From positions 496,001-560,000 of the forward strand of contig NZ_VZZZ01000001.1 of the NCBI RefSeq assembly GCF_009193265.1: a stretch of 64,000 nucleotides of DNA, written 5' to 3'. How positions within the stretch are numbered: position 1 is the first letter of the stretch; each line of letters starts with the position of its first letter. The translations under genes were made by a program, and so were the position numbers. The stretch is from Marinobacter changyiensis (GTDB lineage: Bacteria > Pseudomonadota > Gammaproteobacteria > Pseudomonadales > Oleiphilaceae). The notes beneath the pieces were generated by a model, which was given only the letters and a program-made list of their open reading frames with translations, did no database searches and was not told where the DNA came from. Shown here piece after piece: positions 1 to 8,982 of this stretch.

Positions 1-2295
1 AGCCATACCGCTGCAGATCGCACGATCATTGTCGATCACCCAGATGCGGGCATCATTCAGATCCTGATCCTGCCGGATGCTCAGGGCGACATCTTCCTGC
101 ATCTGTTTGGGCTGCAGCTGTCCCAGGGGCACCTCGACGGAAAAGACCGAACCCTTACCCTCGGTGGAACTGACGGTGATTCGATGGTTCAGCATACGGG
201 CGATTTTATCGACGATAGCCAGCCCCAACCCCAGCCCCTTGTCGGCGGGTGAGCCCGCGGGGCGGATGCGTTTGAACTCCTGGAAAATCTCGGTCAGTTT
301 GTCCGCCGGAATGCCAGGCCCGGTGTCCCATACCTGCAGCAGTAAACTGTTCCGGCGCCGACGGCAGCCCAGCATGATCCGGCCTTTGCCGGTATACCGG
401 ATGGCGTTGGTTAGAAAGTTACGCAGGATCCGCGCCAGTAACTGGGAATCCGACTGCACCACCACCGACGAAGCTACAAAGTCCAGCTCCAGACCTTCCG
501 CCAGCGCCATCTGGCGGAACTCCCGGGCCAGGTTGTTGAGCAGGTCTCTCAGATCAAACGCCGTGACATCGGGTTTGATCACGCCGGCATCGAGCTTGGA
601 AATATCCACCAGCGTGCCCAGCAGGCTTTCGACATCATCCAGGGAGGTGCTGACCGAGCGCACCAGGCCTTCCGCTCTGGAACCGAAGGAATGCTCCAGC
701 AGGGCACTGGTAAACAGCCTGGCTGCGTTCAGAGGCTGCAGCAGATCGTGGCTGACCGCCGCCAGAAATTTGGTTTTGGACAGGTTCGCCCGCTCGGCTT
801 CCAGCTTGGCATCCCTCAGGCGCGCTTCCACGGCGGACCTTTCGTTGATTTCCTGGCGCAGCTGGCTGTTCAGTCCGGTCAAGGCTGACGTGCGTTCTTT
901 TACCCGGCGCTCAAGGTTGTCGTAGGCCTGCTGCAACGCCAAAGCGGTCCTGCGCCGGTCAGTAATATCGCGAATCATCACGAAGAACCCTACCACTCGG
1001 CCCTTATCGTCAGTATTGGGCACATAGGAGCGCAACATGTAACGCTGCTCGCCCCGGGCATTGGACTCTTCGAACTCAAAGGTTACGTTTTGCCCCGCCA
1101 TGGCTTCCTGCATCTTGGGTAACAGGCGCTTGAAGAGCTCTGGCCCATGAACGCTGGAGAGATCACGGCCCAGCAAGGACTGCTGGCCATCTCCGTACCA
1201 GGCATCGTAGACCTTGTTGCAAAATTGGATGGTGAAATCCGCCCCGATGTACGCTATCAATGCTGGCACATGGTCGGTCACCAGCCGGATCCAGCGTTCG
1301 CTTTCCTTGAGCGTTTCGGCGTAACGGTAACGTTCGGTGATATCGGTATAGGTGTTGACGAAGCCACCGTCGGGCATCGGGTGAGTCTTGATTTCCAGCA
1401 CCGTGCCATCTTTCTGGCGGTGCACTTGCTCTTCCCGGGCCACTCGTTCGGTACCATCCGATCTGGCCGCCGGCAAAGGCAAAGCCGAGCTGGCCATGAT
1501 GGCGGCAAACGGCGAATGGGTGCTGATCCGGGTAGCATCCAGGCCTGTCAGGGCCAGAAAGCCATGGTTCCAGATCTCCGGATAGCCCGCTTCGTTGACC
1601 AACACCACACCCTGGGAGAGATTATCCACTGTGGACTGCAACAGGCGGGATTTCTCTGCCAAAGCCAGTTCACGACGAGCGGTTTCCGTATTCTTGATAT
1701 CGGTGATGTCGGAATACAGAACCACCAGCCCGCCCTCCCGGGTCGACCGCTCAGTCATCTGTACCCAGCGCCCATTGGACAGCAGAAACACCGAACCCTC
1801 GGCGGCGGGATCATTGTGCTCTTCCACAATCAGCCCCGAACTCAGTGCCCGCGCCTTGACGTCGCCAATCAGCGTGCCCGGTTCAATGCCTTCGCCATGG
1901 GCACTCCAATAACTGCGAAACCGGCTGTTGGCCTGAATCAGGCGGTGCTCGTGATCAAACAGTACGAAGCCATCGGCAATGCTTTCAATCGCATCGCTCA
2001 GGCGCTGGCGGGTAGTTTCGGCTTCGTACCGGGCCTTACTGAGGGCTTTGTTGCTGGATTTGAGGTCGCCCATGGCGATGTTGAGGGCTTCGGTGCGCTC
2101 ACGTACCTGCTCGGCCAGGATGACGGAATGCTCAAAGGCAGCATAGGGCTCCGGTTTATGAGCCGTGCTGGACTCTACCCGGGTAATCAGGGCATCCCGG
2201 ATTCTGTGCAGACGCAGATTTTCTGCCTCAAGCTCGCGAATCCGGATATCCTTTGGGTCCTCAGGCGGAATATCAGAGGTCTCCGGCGCTGGCAT
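1..2295 (-). CDS. nahK: Multi-PAS hybrid sensor histidine kinase, NahK-like (C-terminus beyond left edge)
   Basis: A large minus-strand reading frame runs off the left edge, leaving about 765 residues visible. The ATG at 2295 lies 23 bases inside the 3' end of the upstream FIST gene, so the two are probably translationally coupled. Visible order: coiled coil (about 17-100), PAS 1 (from about 103), PAS 2 (about 225), PAS 3 (about 345), a second coiled coil, HisKA with the H-box SHDLLQPLNAA (His about 516), and HATPase with GLGLGLAI. A receiver domain is just beginning (RIWVIDND) when the window ends. In Pseudomonas aeruginosa the same arrangement is NahK with its NO sensor NosP, acting through HptB on biofilm control. 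The NahK assignment is by architecture and neighbour. No membrane segment is visible, so it should be cytosolic. Confidence 0.82.
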   Translation of the reverse strand, partial: MPAPETSDIPPEDPKDIRIRELEAENLRLHRIRDALITRVESSTAHKPEPYAAFEHSVILAEQVRERTEALNIAMGDLKSSNKALSKARYEAETTRQRLSDAIESIADGFVLFDHEHRLIQANSRFRSYWSAHGEGIEPGTLIGDVKARALSSGLIVEEHNDPAAEGSVFLLSNGRWVQMTERSTREGGLVVLYSDITDIKNTETARRELALAEKSRLLQSTVDNLSQGVVLVNEAGYPEIWNHGFLALTGLDATRISTHSPFAAIMASSALPLPAARSDGTERVAREEQVHRQKDGTVLEIKTHPMPDGGFVNTYTDITERYRYAETLKESERWIRLVTDHVPALIAYIGADFTIQFCNKVYDAWYGDGQQSLLGRDLSSVHGPELFKRLLPKMQEAMAGQNVTFEFEESNARGEQRYMLRSYVPNTDDKGRVVGFFVMIRDITDRRRTALALQQAYDNLERRVKERTSALTGLNSQLRQEINERSAVEARLRDAKLEAERANLSKTKFLAAVSHDLLQPLNAARLFTSALLEHSFGSRAEGLVRSVSTSLDDVESLLGTLVDISKLDAGVIKPDVTAFDLRDLLNNLAREFRQMALAEGLELDFVASSVVVQSDSQLLARILRNFLTNAIRYTGKGRIMLGCRRRRNSLLLQVWDTGPGIPADKLTEIFQEFKRIRPAGSPADKGLGLGLAIVDKIARMLNHRITVSSTEGKGSVFSVEVPLGQLQPKQMQEDVALSIRQDQDLNDARIWVIDNDRAICSGMA

Positions 2296-3568
2296 CAGGT
2301 TGCCCAATCACCACCCCCGTGAATGTCTGATTAATATGCATGCCCTCAAACTGCTCGCCGTAGGTATTGAATCCGATCACCTTGTGGGCTTTCAGGAACT
2401 CGGAGGTCTGCTCTGCGACACCCGTCAGTTCGGCTTCCAGGCGCCGCAGGAAACAGTCACAGCCAATAGTCAGCAATGGAGGTCCGACCTCTGCTTCGGC
2501 TTCCTGCAGGTGCTGCCGCAGGTTGTCCAGTAACGGCCCCGGCTCCATGGCAGTCATGACAATACCGGTTTCAACCGCGCAGTAAAAAGTCAGGCTCTTG
2601 TCCGGATTCACCCGCTGGATAGAACGGATAAAGTAGTGATTGCCGATTTTGACCGCCATCGGCCGCAGCGCAAAGGTCTTGCGGTCAAGGTCTTCAAACG
2701 CCACGCCTGCCGCCCGGGCATAGGCTTCCCCCGCAGGCTCCGCGTTCAGCTCGAACACCGTTCGGCTGTCGCTGTCTGCTGACGTCACCACCAGCTTGTC
2801 GTTACGTTCCTGCATGTGGTGAGTGGAAAACACCCGGAAATCCAGCGACGTGTTTACCAGCAGCACCGTCGCGGCCCGGGTGTGAAAGCAGCCGTCATAA
2901 AAAACATGCGTGTTGGCCAGGCGTTCGTCATCGCCGGCGGAACCACCGAAATGTGGAATGCTCCCCAGGGCTGAATTCAGGGTGGCAAGCACGAGTTCCT
3001 CACGGCTGGACAAACCGTCGAGCAGGGTTATGGCAAATGTGTTGCCCTTCACCGGGGCAATGTTTCCGCCTTTGCAGGTGCTCAACAGGCCATCGATCAA
3101 ATCCTGGGCACCCTGCAGGGAGAAACTTTCCAGCTCGCTGATCAATGCGCAGCCAATGGCAAAGTAACGCTGGTCGAACCCGATGGCAGTGATACAACCC
3201 CGGCCATAGCCTTCGGGCGTGATTTCCCCTGCCGACGTACATCCGCATACGCGCACACCCGCAAACACGTGTTCAAGGGCGGTACCGAGCCGTAGGAGGT
3301 CATATTCAGCCGAGCAAAAGAACAACACACACCCCAGGTGTTCATGGTTGAGCTGGCTGGCCAAATGGGTGGCTGCCAGCACCGGATCTCGCGTATTGGA
3401 GCTGGCAACACGCACCGCAGATACGGCAGCGGTAGAAAGAGTAGTCGCGGACTTCATCAACGCTGGCTCCAACATCGGGGGCTGATCTGTCGATTGTACG
3501 ACTTCCCCTGGCCGGGCCAATGAGACTTCAGTGCTTTTGATCGGCGCGCCAAATCTCATGTAGGCCAT
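2273..3568 (-). CDS. nosP: FIST domain protein, NosP-like nitric-oxide sensor
   Basis: The frame of 431 codons contains the FIST N domain (about residues 85-260, with FFCSAEYDLL and GCTSAGEI) followed by FIST C (about 265-405, with GFNTYGEQF near the end). A FIST protein directly upstream of a multi-PAS hybrid kinase is the arrangement of NosP and NahK in Pseudomonas, where NosP is a haem protein that inhibits the kinase on binding NO. The ATG at 3568 has GGAGG 11 bases upstream. Homologues probably begin closer to the internal Met at MKSATTLS (about residue 38), so the N-terminal extension is uncertain. The stop overlaps the start of the kinase gene. I could not assign the haem ligand from sequence alone. 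Confidence 0.78.
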   Translation of the reverse strand: MAYMRFGAPIKSTEVSLARPGEVVQSTDQPPMLEPALMKSATTLSTAAVSAVRVASSNTRDPVLAATHLASQLNHEHLGCVLFFCSAEYDLLRLGTALEHVFAGVRVCGCTSAGEITPEGYGRGCITAIGFDQRYFAIGCALISELESFSLQGAQDLIDGLLSTCKGGNIAPVKGNTFAITLLDGLSSREELVLATLNSALGSIPHFGGSAGDDERLANTHVFYDGCFHTRAATVLLVNTSLDFRVFSTHHMQERNDKLVVTSADSDSRTVFELNAEPAGEAYARAAGVAFEDLDRKTFALRPMAVKIGNHYFIRSIQRVNPDKSLTFYCAVETGIVMTAMEPGPLLDNLRQHLQEAEAEVGPPLLTIGCDCFLRRLEAELTGVAEQTSEFLKAHKVIGFNTYGEQFEGMHINQTFTGVVIGQPDASAGDL

Positions 3569-3673
3569 TGATTATCATGCCTCCAGAACAAAACCCCTTC
3601 ATTTTGCAAGGCGCGAGACTCAGCAAAACAGCACTTTAGTGCTAGATCCTTTGCTAACTCCTTTACCGCTTCT

Positions 3674-3724
3674 CTGGTATTCCGGCAATGCAGGGCCGTT
3701 GTTGCCCCGACATTGCCAGAGAAC
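3674..3724 (-). terminator. Inverted repeat downstream of porin, possible terminator
   Basis: GGCAATG at 3684-3690 pairs with CATTGCC at 3711-3717, and TCTCTGG at 3671-3677 can pair with CCAGAGA at 3715-3721 as an alternative outer stem. It lies just past the stop of the minus-strand porin gene. There is no T run on the minus strand, so termination is only inferred. It could also stabilise the mRNA 3' end. Confidence 0.35.
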
Positions 3725-3730
3725 GAGCTA

Positions 3731-4831
3731 CTAGAACATAACTACTGCGCCAAGTGCGAGGGTGTCGGCTTCGTCGGTGGTATCGCCGGCGTTATTGGCG
3801 GACTCGAACATGTTGTACTCGGCCACCAGCTTTAAGTTGCTGTTTACATCGTGGAACACAGCAAAGGAGGTGTTCTCCGTCTCGAAATCGCCCTGATCCG
3901 AGTCCGTTTCGCCGTAGGAAACCACAAAACGGTTGGCGCCCAGTGTATAGGAACCCTGCACCAGGTAGCCGTCGGCATCCTCCTCGGAGGCAAGGGGCGT
4001 ATCTGAAATCAATACGGGAACATCACCCTCGGATGTGAAGCCCGATGCGGTTAATGAGAAACCCGCCACCGACGCATTAAGGCCGTAACCGATACCCTGG
4101 CTATCCACTTCGGTAGTTGAGTTTTCAGAACTCTGATGACGGCCGTTCAGCCAGCCAGTCAAAGCCACGCCACTGAGGTCAGCACTATAGGTCACCTCGG
4201 CTTCAAAGCGCGGCGCCGACTGCTCGGACTGCGCACCTGGGGTCGTATCGGCCGGTTCAAAAATACCCGCTGCAACCTTCAGGCCACCCATATCCGGAGT
4301 CCGGTAGGTAATCTGTGCTGACGGATTCGGATAAGGGTAGCCCGTGCGGATATTGCCGAAGGATACACCGGTTGCCGCACCTGGGGACCCGAACCCCATG
4401 AGAATTTCATCCTGGAATATATTGGAACGGGCGTACAAGCCGAAATCCTTACCCAACAGGACCTGGCCGAAGGAACCGTCCACGGTGGCGTAAAACTGAC
4501 GCACATCGATGGCGGTGTCAGTAGGCGACTGCAGGCTGTCGTTGATAGTGGTCCAGAATGAAGACCGGCCGCCCACGGTCAGATCGCCCATCTCTTTGCT
4601 GAAGTTGAATCCGATGGTGTTGGGCAGAAAACCCATTTTGACATCGGAATTGGTGACGTCATTCACTTTATCATCACGGTTGATGTAAAAAGCGTTGAAA
4701 TAGCCATCTACCGAGAAGGTCGTGCCGTCCTCGTTATACAGCTCGACGGCGGCCTGAGACGTGGCGCTCATCCCCGACAGTGCGGCCAGCGCAAGTGCCA
4801 GCCCAGACAATTTGAAGTTGTTGTTTTTCAT
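3731..4831 (-). CDS. Gram-negative porin
   Basis: A 366-residue outer-membrane protein. Residues 1-28 form a clear signal peptide (Lys/Asn-rich start, LALALAALSG core, cleavage after SQA). The rest is a series of amphipathic beta strands with glycine- and aspartate-rich loops, and the chain ends in VVMF. A C-terminal Phe is the usual signal for the outer-membrane insertion machinery. The length and the opening strand (VDGYFNAFYINRDD) fit the trimeric general-porin families (OmpC-like or porin_4). The ATG at 4831 follows a GGGGGAG ribosome site. The gene is monocistronic, with about 250 bases of upstream DNA that presumably carries its promoter. Substrate preference cannot be read from the sequence. 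Confidence 0.85.
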   Translation of the reverse strand: MKNNNFKLSGLALALAALSGMSATSQAAVELYNEDGTTFSVDGYFNAFYINRDDKVNDVTNSDVKMGFLPNTIGFNFSKEMGDLTVGGRSSFWTTINDSLQSPTDTAIDVRQFYATVDGSFGQVLLGKDFGLYARSNIFQDEILMGFGSPGAATGVSFGNIRTGYPYPNPSAQITYRTPDMGGLKVAAGIFEPADTTPGAQSEQSAPRFEAEVTYSADLSGVALTGWLNGRHQSSENSTTEVDSQGIGYGLNASVAGFSLTASGFTSEGDVPVLISDTPLASEEDADGYLVQGSYTLGANRFVVSYGETDSDQGDFETENTSFAVFHDVNSNLKLVAEYNMFESANNAGDTTDEADTLALGAVVMF

Positions 4832-5086
4832 AGCTCCCCCGGAAATGTTCGACTCGATGTTGTTTTAGTAGGGAAAGCCGGCGCATCAGTACCTCCGGGC
4901 CTCCCCAAGGCCGTCAATCCAGACCCAATAGCTATAATCGGATAAGCGCTTGCGCAGAGGTATAAGCAAAGGGAATCGTTTGTCTGCTCATTTAGTAGGC
5001 CGCAAAACCAGCACTTTGGGATTACGACTGCGAGGGATTAAGGCAGAATTCATACGACGAATTGATCAACGATGGGGCGAGCCGGG

Positions 5087-6460
5087 TTAGTCGGTGTAAC
5101 CCGGATAGTCATTAAGTGCCTGAAGGCAGTCGGACAGGAAACCGGCAGGGTCAGCCATCACGGCTTCGTCGGATACGACGCCGAACTGCACCCGGCCGGC
5201 GTAGCTGACAATGCTGATGCCCAGGCCGATATCGCCAGCCTGGGGCACCCAGTACATCTGCTCCATAATCCGGCAACCGGCAAGGTAGCGGGGCTCTGGT
5301 GTGCCGGATACATTCGAGACCACCGCGCTGGCTTTTCGACACAGCAGTTCCCGGAAGGATTGCCGTACGGGTGATGGCAGCAGACTGGCGCTGCTGGTCA
5401 GCCCCCAGGCGATGCAGGGTTGCCAGCTCTTTTTGAGTTTCCGGGTTTCATGTTTAACCCGGTACAGCCGCTCAAGTGCGCTTTCGCCATCCACCGGCAG
5501 CGGTACAAATACCGTGCCGAAATAGTTTCCGAGGGTGCCCGGTTCCGGCTCTATACCCTCCGGAAGGCAGCCCCGGATATTCACCGGCACGGCGGCGTGG
5601 AGCACCACCTCATCAAGGTCCAGACCGGCGTTTTCAAGCTGTTTGCGAACCGCGCCGGATACACAAGCCAGCAGGACATCGTTGATGGTGCAGCCGGTCG
5701 CCCTGGCGGCCGAACGAAAACGGGACAGCTCGACTGGCACGCTCCAGCGACAGCTTCTTCGCCCCAGCAGCGGCGTCGTCAGAGGCGAATCGGTATCCTC
5801 TGGCTCAATCAGGAACTGGCTGAGCTCATTCACCAGGCGGAGGCCGTTAAAAGCCGCTCGCTCAAGGGGACGCCGCGGCCCGGTCACTTTCTCAAGGTCC
5901 GCCACGCCACCGGTCTGGCGAGCATCCGCCCGGGTTTGCAGCGAGTGCAACCAGGCCTGGGCTGCCCGGCCCCAACGACCCAAATCCGCGCGTTCCAGGG
6001 CTCCATACAACACCGGCGCCTGTTGCGGGGAGCGGGTACAGATCCGCTCAAATACCCCCATAAGGGCAACGCCATCACCGTAACAATGGTGAATGCGCAG
6101 CAACAATGCAGCCCCACCCTCGGCATTGGGTAACAGCCAGAATTTCCAGCGCGGACGATACTCCGGCAACGGCTGGTTCAGCCGCGCCGAGACCCAGGTC
6201 TGAAGCTGAGTCTCATCAAGAGCGTCCGGTACCGTTTCGATATGGTGCTGCAGCGCAAAGGTCGGGTCAGACTCCCACCACCAGCCGGATAAATGTTGAA
6301 CCGGCATGAACCGGAACCGCTCCCAGGCCATCCAGTAGATTTTTAGAAAGTCGATTAGCCGGTCGGTGGTCAACGCTTCTACCCGCATCAATACAGTGAT
6401 GGTCATCGGGTTGTTGGGACGCTCCAGCGCCAACCAGGCCGAATCCACGGGCAAGAGCAA
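5087..6460 (-). CDS. Wax ester synthase/diacylglycerol acyltransferase (WS/DGAT) family protein
   Basis: This family transfers an acyl group from acyl-CoA to fatty alcohols or diacylglycerol, giving wax esters or triacylglycerol. The catalytic motif HHxxxDG is present as HHCYGDG at about residues 124-130 of the start chosen here, the usual place. The C-terminal WES_acyltransf part carries NVSGTPEP and VSYAGRVQFGV. The open frame extends to 6613, but the first 51 codons do not resemble the family. A TTG at 6460 preceded by GAGGA at 7 bases gives MLLPVDSAWLALERP, which aligns with the family N-terminus (xLDxxWL..E...PMxx). The TTG start is inferred. It is divergent from the hydrolase gene at 6784. 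Marine hydrocarbon degraders often carry several paralogues, and this may be one of the less active ones. Confidence 0.85.
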   Translation of the reverse strand: MLLPVDSAWLALERPNNPMTITVLMRVEALTTDRLIDFLKIYWMAWERFRFMPVQHLSGWWWESDPTFALQHHIETVPDALDETQLQTWVSARLNQPLPEYRPRWKFWLLPNAEGGAALLLRIHHCYGDGVALMGVFERICTRSPQQAPVLYGALERADLGRWGRAAQAWLHSLQTRADARQTGGVADLEKVTGPRRPLERAAFNGLRLVNELSQFLIEPEDTDSPLTTPLLGRRSCRWSVPVELSRFRSAARATGCTINDVLLACVSGAVRKQLENAGLDLDEVVLHAAVPVNIRGCLPEGIEPEPGTLGNYFGTVFVPLPVDGESALERLYRVKHETRKLKKSWQPCIAWGLTSSASLLPSPVRQSFRELLCRKASAVVSNVSGTPEPRYLAGCRIMEQMYWVPQAGDIGLGISIVSYAGRVQFGVVSDEAVMADPAGFLSDCLQALNDYPGYTD

Positions 6461-6783
6461 ACATGATTCCTCGTGACTCAAGGCCTGACTACCCCGGCTG
6501 ATAAAGAAGAGAGTGAAAATCGACCCGGCATTGTGCCAGACAAGCACCTGTGGCTCCACAAGGCCTGAAAAACAAAAAATTACACCATGTTCAGGTTCAC
6601 CGCTTATAATCAAAATTAAGCAGTATTTAACATTTGTCGGGGCTGATTGGCCCGGGGGAAGGCCGAACTAACTCCGGCCGCGGTCGTATCCCGGCCGCCC
6701 TGAAAGGATACAGAGAGCATTGTTGCGAGTATAAACAAGCATTAAGGCAGTGCCCCGTCTGGCTAGCCTTTGGGAGAGTGGTC
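6461..6783. other. Intergenic region between divergent WS/DGAT and hydrolase genes
   Basis: About 320 bases separate the two chosen starts. An A+T-rich core at about 6570-6640 (CTTATAATCAAAATTAAGCA) is the likely site of both promoters. The upstream part of the WS/DGAT reading frame (6461-6613) is open but does not look like family sequence, so I treat it as leader. No further gene or repeat was recognised. Confidence 0.5.
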
Positions 6784-7707
6784 ATGAAAGCAAGCCATGT
6801 TCGAAAGCTGACCAAACCGATCGACAGCGCCTATTCGGAAATGTTTTCCGGCCGCGTCTACCGGGTCGGACGGGGCGCCGTCTCTGTGCGCAATCACAGC
6901 GGCAAGGCAGAGCAAACCGTGATCGGCGTTCATGGCTTTCTGGAAAATCACTGCTACTTTACCCAGGCTTACGAATCCCCCAACACCGAACTGGTGCTTC
7001 TGACCTGCAGTAATTATCACATTCCGGTTAACGGCGTGAACCTTGAGGCCCCGGACTGGGAAGTCCCCATCAAGCACCTTGAGGCAACGATTGAATACGA
7101 TGCCTGCATACTGAACCAGGCACTGGCCAACCTTCCCAGCACCAATAATATCCGGGTGCACGGCCATTCCCGGGGCGGGGCCGTTGTACTGGAAGCGGCC
7201 ATCCAGTGCCCGGAGTTGTTCGAGCACGTGGACATTGTGCTCGAAGCGCCAGTGCTACCCAAAGCCAGGCTGCATGCTCTGGTCACAACGCTGCTGGAGC
7301 CGGTCAGCCACGGCATGTGGCCATGGCTGATTCGCCTGATTAACAGTGCGCCCTCCTCCGCCTACGGACAAACCTTTTTTGGCAAGATGAACCCCCGCAA
7401 AAAGCAATTGCTGGCGAAAATGTTTTCCGCCACCCAGGACCATCTGACTATTGTCCGTAACCTGGAAAACCTGATGGCGTGGATGGAGCGTACCGATACC
7501 GATGTGTTTGACAACGTCCGTCACGGTACCTTCCTGATTCCACAGATTGATCGTATTCTCGATCGCACGGCGATGCTGGCCAGCGCACGCAAGAGCCCGA
7601 CCACGATGCGAATCGTTGAAACCGAGGCACCCAGCCACTTTATTACTCTCGATAGCAAAGAGTGGATACCCGGCTTCGAACACCTGCTGGCCACTGCCCA
7701 AGGCTGA
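6784..7707 (+). CDS. Alpha/beta hydrolase family protein
   Basis: A 307-residue protein starting at the ATG at 6784 (GGGAGA 7-12 bases upstream). The frame is open back to 6634, but those 50 codons look non-coding. The nucleophile elbow is GHSRG with Ser about 129, in the context IRVHGHSRGGAVV. An upstream VHGF (about residue 46) fits the oxyanion loop. The late His is probably that of EAPSHFITLDS. No signal peptide is present, so a cytosolic esterase or thioesterase is likely. It is divergently placed against the WS/DGAT gene, which suggests a role in storage or membrane lipid turnover. The substrate is unknown. Confidence 0.75.
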   Translation: MKASHVRKLTKPIDSAYSEMFSGRVYRVGRGAVSVRNHSGKAEQTVIGVHGFLENHCYFTQAYESPNTELVLLTCSNYHIPVNGVNLEAPDWEVPIKHLEATIEYDACILNQALANLPSTNNIRVHGHSRGGAVVLEAAIQCPELFEHVDIVLEAPVLPKARLHALVTTLLEPVSHGMWPWLIRLINSAPSSAYGQTFFGKMNPRKKQLLAKMFSATQDHLTIVRNLENLMAWMERTDTDVFDNVRHGTFLIPQIDRILDRTAMLASARKSPTTMRIVETEAPSHFITLDSKEWIPGFEHLLATAQG

Positions 7708-7785
7708 ATCCAGACTGCCATCACAGCCGATGCTCCGGTAAACTGTCGGGTTTCACCGACACAATTACGCGGAGGCTCGCCTGCC

Positions 7786-8541
7786 ATGTTTCGTAAACGC
7801 CTGGTTGCGACACCGGTACGAAGCGAGAGCGCTCGACAGTTGCAGTCCCGGCTGCTCGCCTATCACGATTTCCGTTATTCGAAAGCCAACCATCCTCTGG
7901 CAGGCTATCAGGCCGCACTGGCCCAATGGCAGAGCGAGCGGCTGAAAACCACCCATGCCGACCTTTATCGTCACCCATCGTACCACCAGGGCCTGGCCTT
8001 TCTGCTCAGCGATTTATATACGCCGGTTGCAGACAACCGCCGGGATGACGACATCGATCGGGTATTCCCCAAAATGATCAAGTGGCTGCCGGACTCTTTG
8101 CTGGACACGTTCGCCAGCATGGTGGAGCTCAACCATGTCACCCAGCAACTTGACCTGAGCTTGCTGGAGCAACTCGTCCAGACCGGCGTCAACCTCGATT
8201 TTCTTCATCAGGAGGCCTACTGCGCGGCCTTCCGCGCCACCGGAAGTATTGATTCGAGAGAGTGCCAGATCAGTCTGATTGCAAAAGTCGGCAGTCAGCT
8301 GGACCGCTACGTCAAAAGCCGAAGTGTTGGGTGGTTACTCGGAATGAGCCGTGGCCCCGCAGACATGGCAGGGCTGGAGGATTTACACGCTTTCCTGCAT
8401 CGGGGCTACAGCGCCTTTCAGTCCATGGACCGCGTCGAGGTGCTGATTAATGAGGTGGTGGCGCGGGAGCGCCAGGTGTTGGCACAGATCCTGGCAGGCG
8501 CCCGCGAGCCCTTCAGCGTCACCGGCCGCCTGCGCATCTGA
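7786..8541 (+). CDS. FFLEELY-motif protein (conserved, function unknown)
   Basis: A 251-residue, mostly helical, charged protein with no signal peptide or membrane segment. The stretch AFLLSDLYTP followed by DDDIDRVFPKMIKWLP (about residues 68-100) matches the signature region of the pseudomonad family named after FFLEELY. Here the motif is degenerate (FLLSDLY). The ATG at 7786 follows GGAGGCTCGCCTGCC. It lies 78 bases after the hydrolase gene on the same strand and may be co-transcribed. No biochemical role is known to me for the family. Confidence 0.65.
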   Translation: MFRKRLVATPVRSESARQLQSRLLAYHDFRYSKANHPLAGYQAALAQWQSERLKTTHADLYRHPSYHQGLAFLLSDLYTPVADNRRDDDIDRVFPKMIKWLPDSLLDTFASMVELNHVTQQLDLSLLEQLVQTGVNLDFLHQEAYCAAFRATGSIDSRECQISLIAKVGSQLDRYVKSRSVGWLLGMSRGPADMAGLEDLHAFLHRGYSAFQSMDRVEVLINEVVARERQVLAQILAGAREPFSVTGRLRI

Positions 8542-8547
8542 ACTGAC

Positions 8548-8829
8548 TCAGGCCTTACCCACGAGCTGGTCCAACTGACTGTTTATCTCCTGTTCAATGC
8601 GTGACTTGAAAGGGCGCAACATAAGGCCCAGCTCCAGATGGATGTGAATGGTGTCCGGGCTCAGATCCATATGACCTTTAACACCGGTACGCTTGAACCG
8701 GAGCAGGTCGCCGTCCCACTGGTAATCCACATCGAACTGCTGGGAAAGGTCCCGGGCCAGGGCTTCAGCCGCGTCGCGGGCATGGGATTCATCAAGTGTG
8801 TGGTTGCGGCGAACATCAATAGTGGACAT
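8548..8829 (-). CDS. Polyhydroxyalkanoic acid system (PHA_gran_rgn) family protein
   Basis: A 93-residue protein matching the small family annotated as polyhydroxyalkanoic acid system protein. It opens with IDVRRNHTLDESHARDAAE, followed by alternating strands (YQWDGDLLRFKRTGVKGHM, IHIHLELGLML) and a terminal helix. The usual N-terminal pattern is I.V.R.H.L....A...A. The fold is small and cytosolic, possibly granule-associated. The gene is convergent with the FFLEELY gene (6-base gap). No PHA synthase is visible in the window, so the link to PHA rests on the family name alone. Confidence 0.7.
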   Translation of the reverse strand: MSTIDVRRNHTLDESHARDAAEALARDLSQQFDVDYQWDGDLLRFKRTGVKGHMDLSPDTIHIHLELGLMLRPFKSRIEQEINSQLDQLVGKA

Positions 8830-8982
8830 GTTGGGTCTTCCCGGTCAGCAAAGTTCACGACAGTTTAAGAAAATGACGCCCGAGCGCAAATTTAAAACCA
8901 GACCGCCTGATTTGGGGAATGTGCTTGTAGCCAGCCCCGTGACCGTTAGAATACAGGGTTCAGACTCAATCAGGATCATCAC

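Noticed and set aside
77..925. Plus-strand frame of 282 codons opposite the NahK-like kinase
   Set aside because: Its product is low-complexity Arg/Ser-rich and it lies exactly opposite a kinase with clear PAS, HisKA and HATPase motifs.
1147..2322. Plus-strand frame of 391 codons opposite the kinase PAS domains
   Set aside because: No family features or ribosome site; the minus strand encodes recognisable PAS domains in full.
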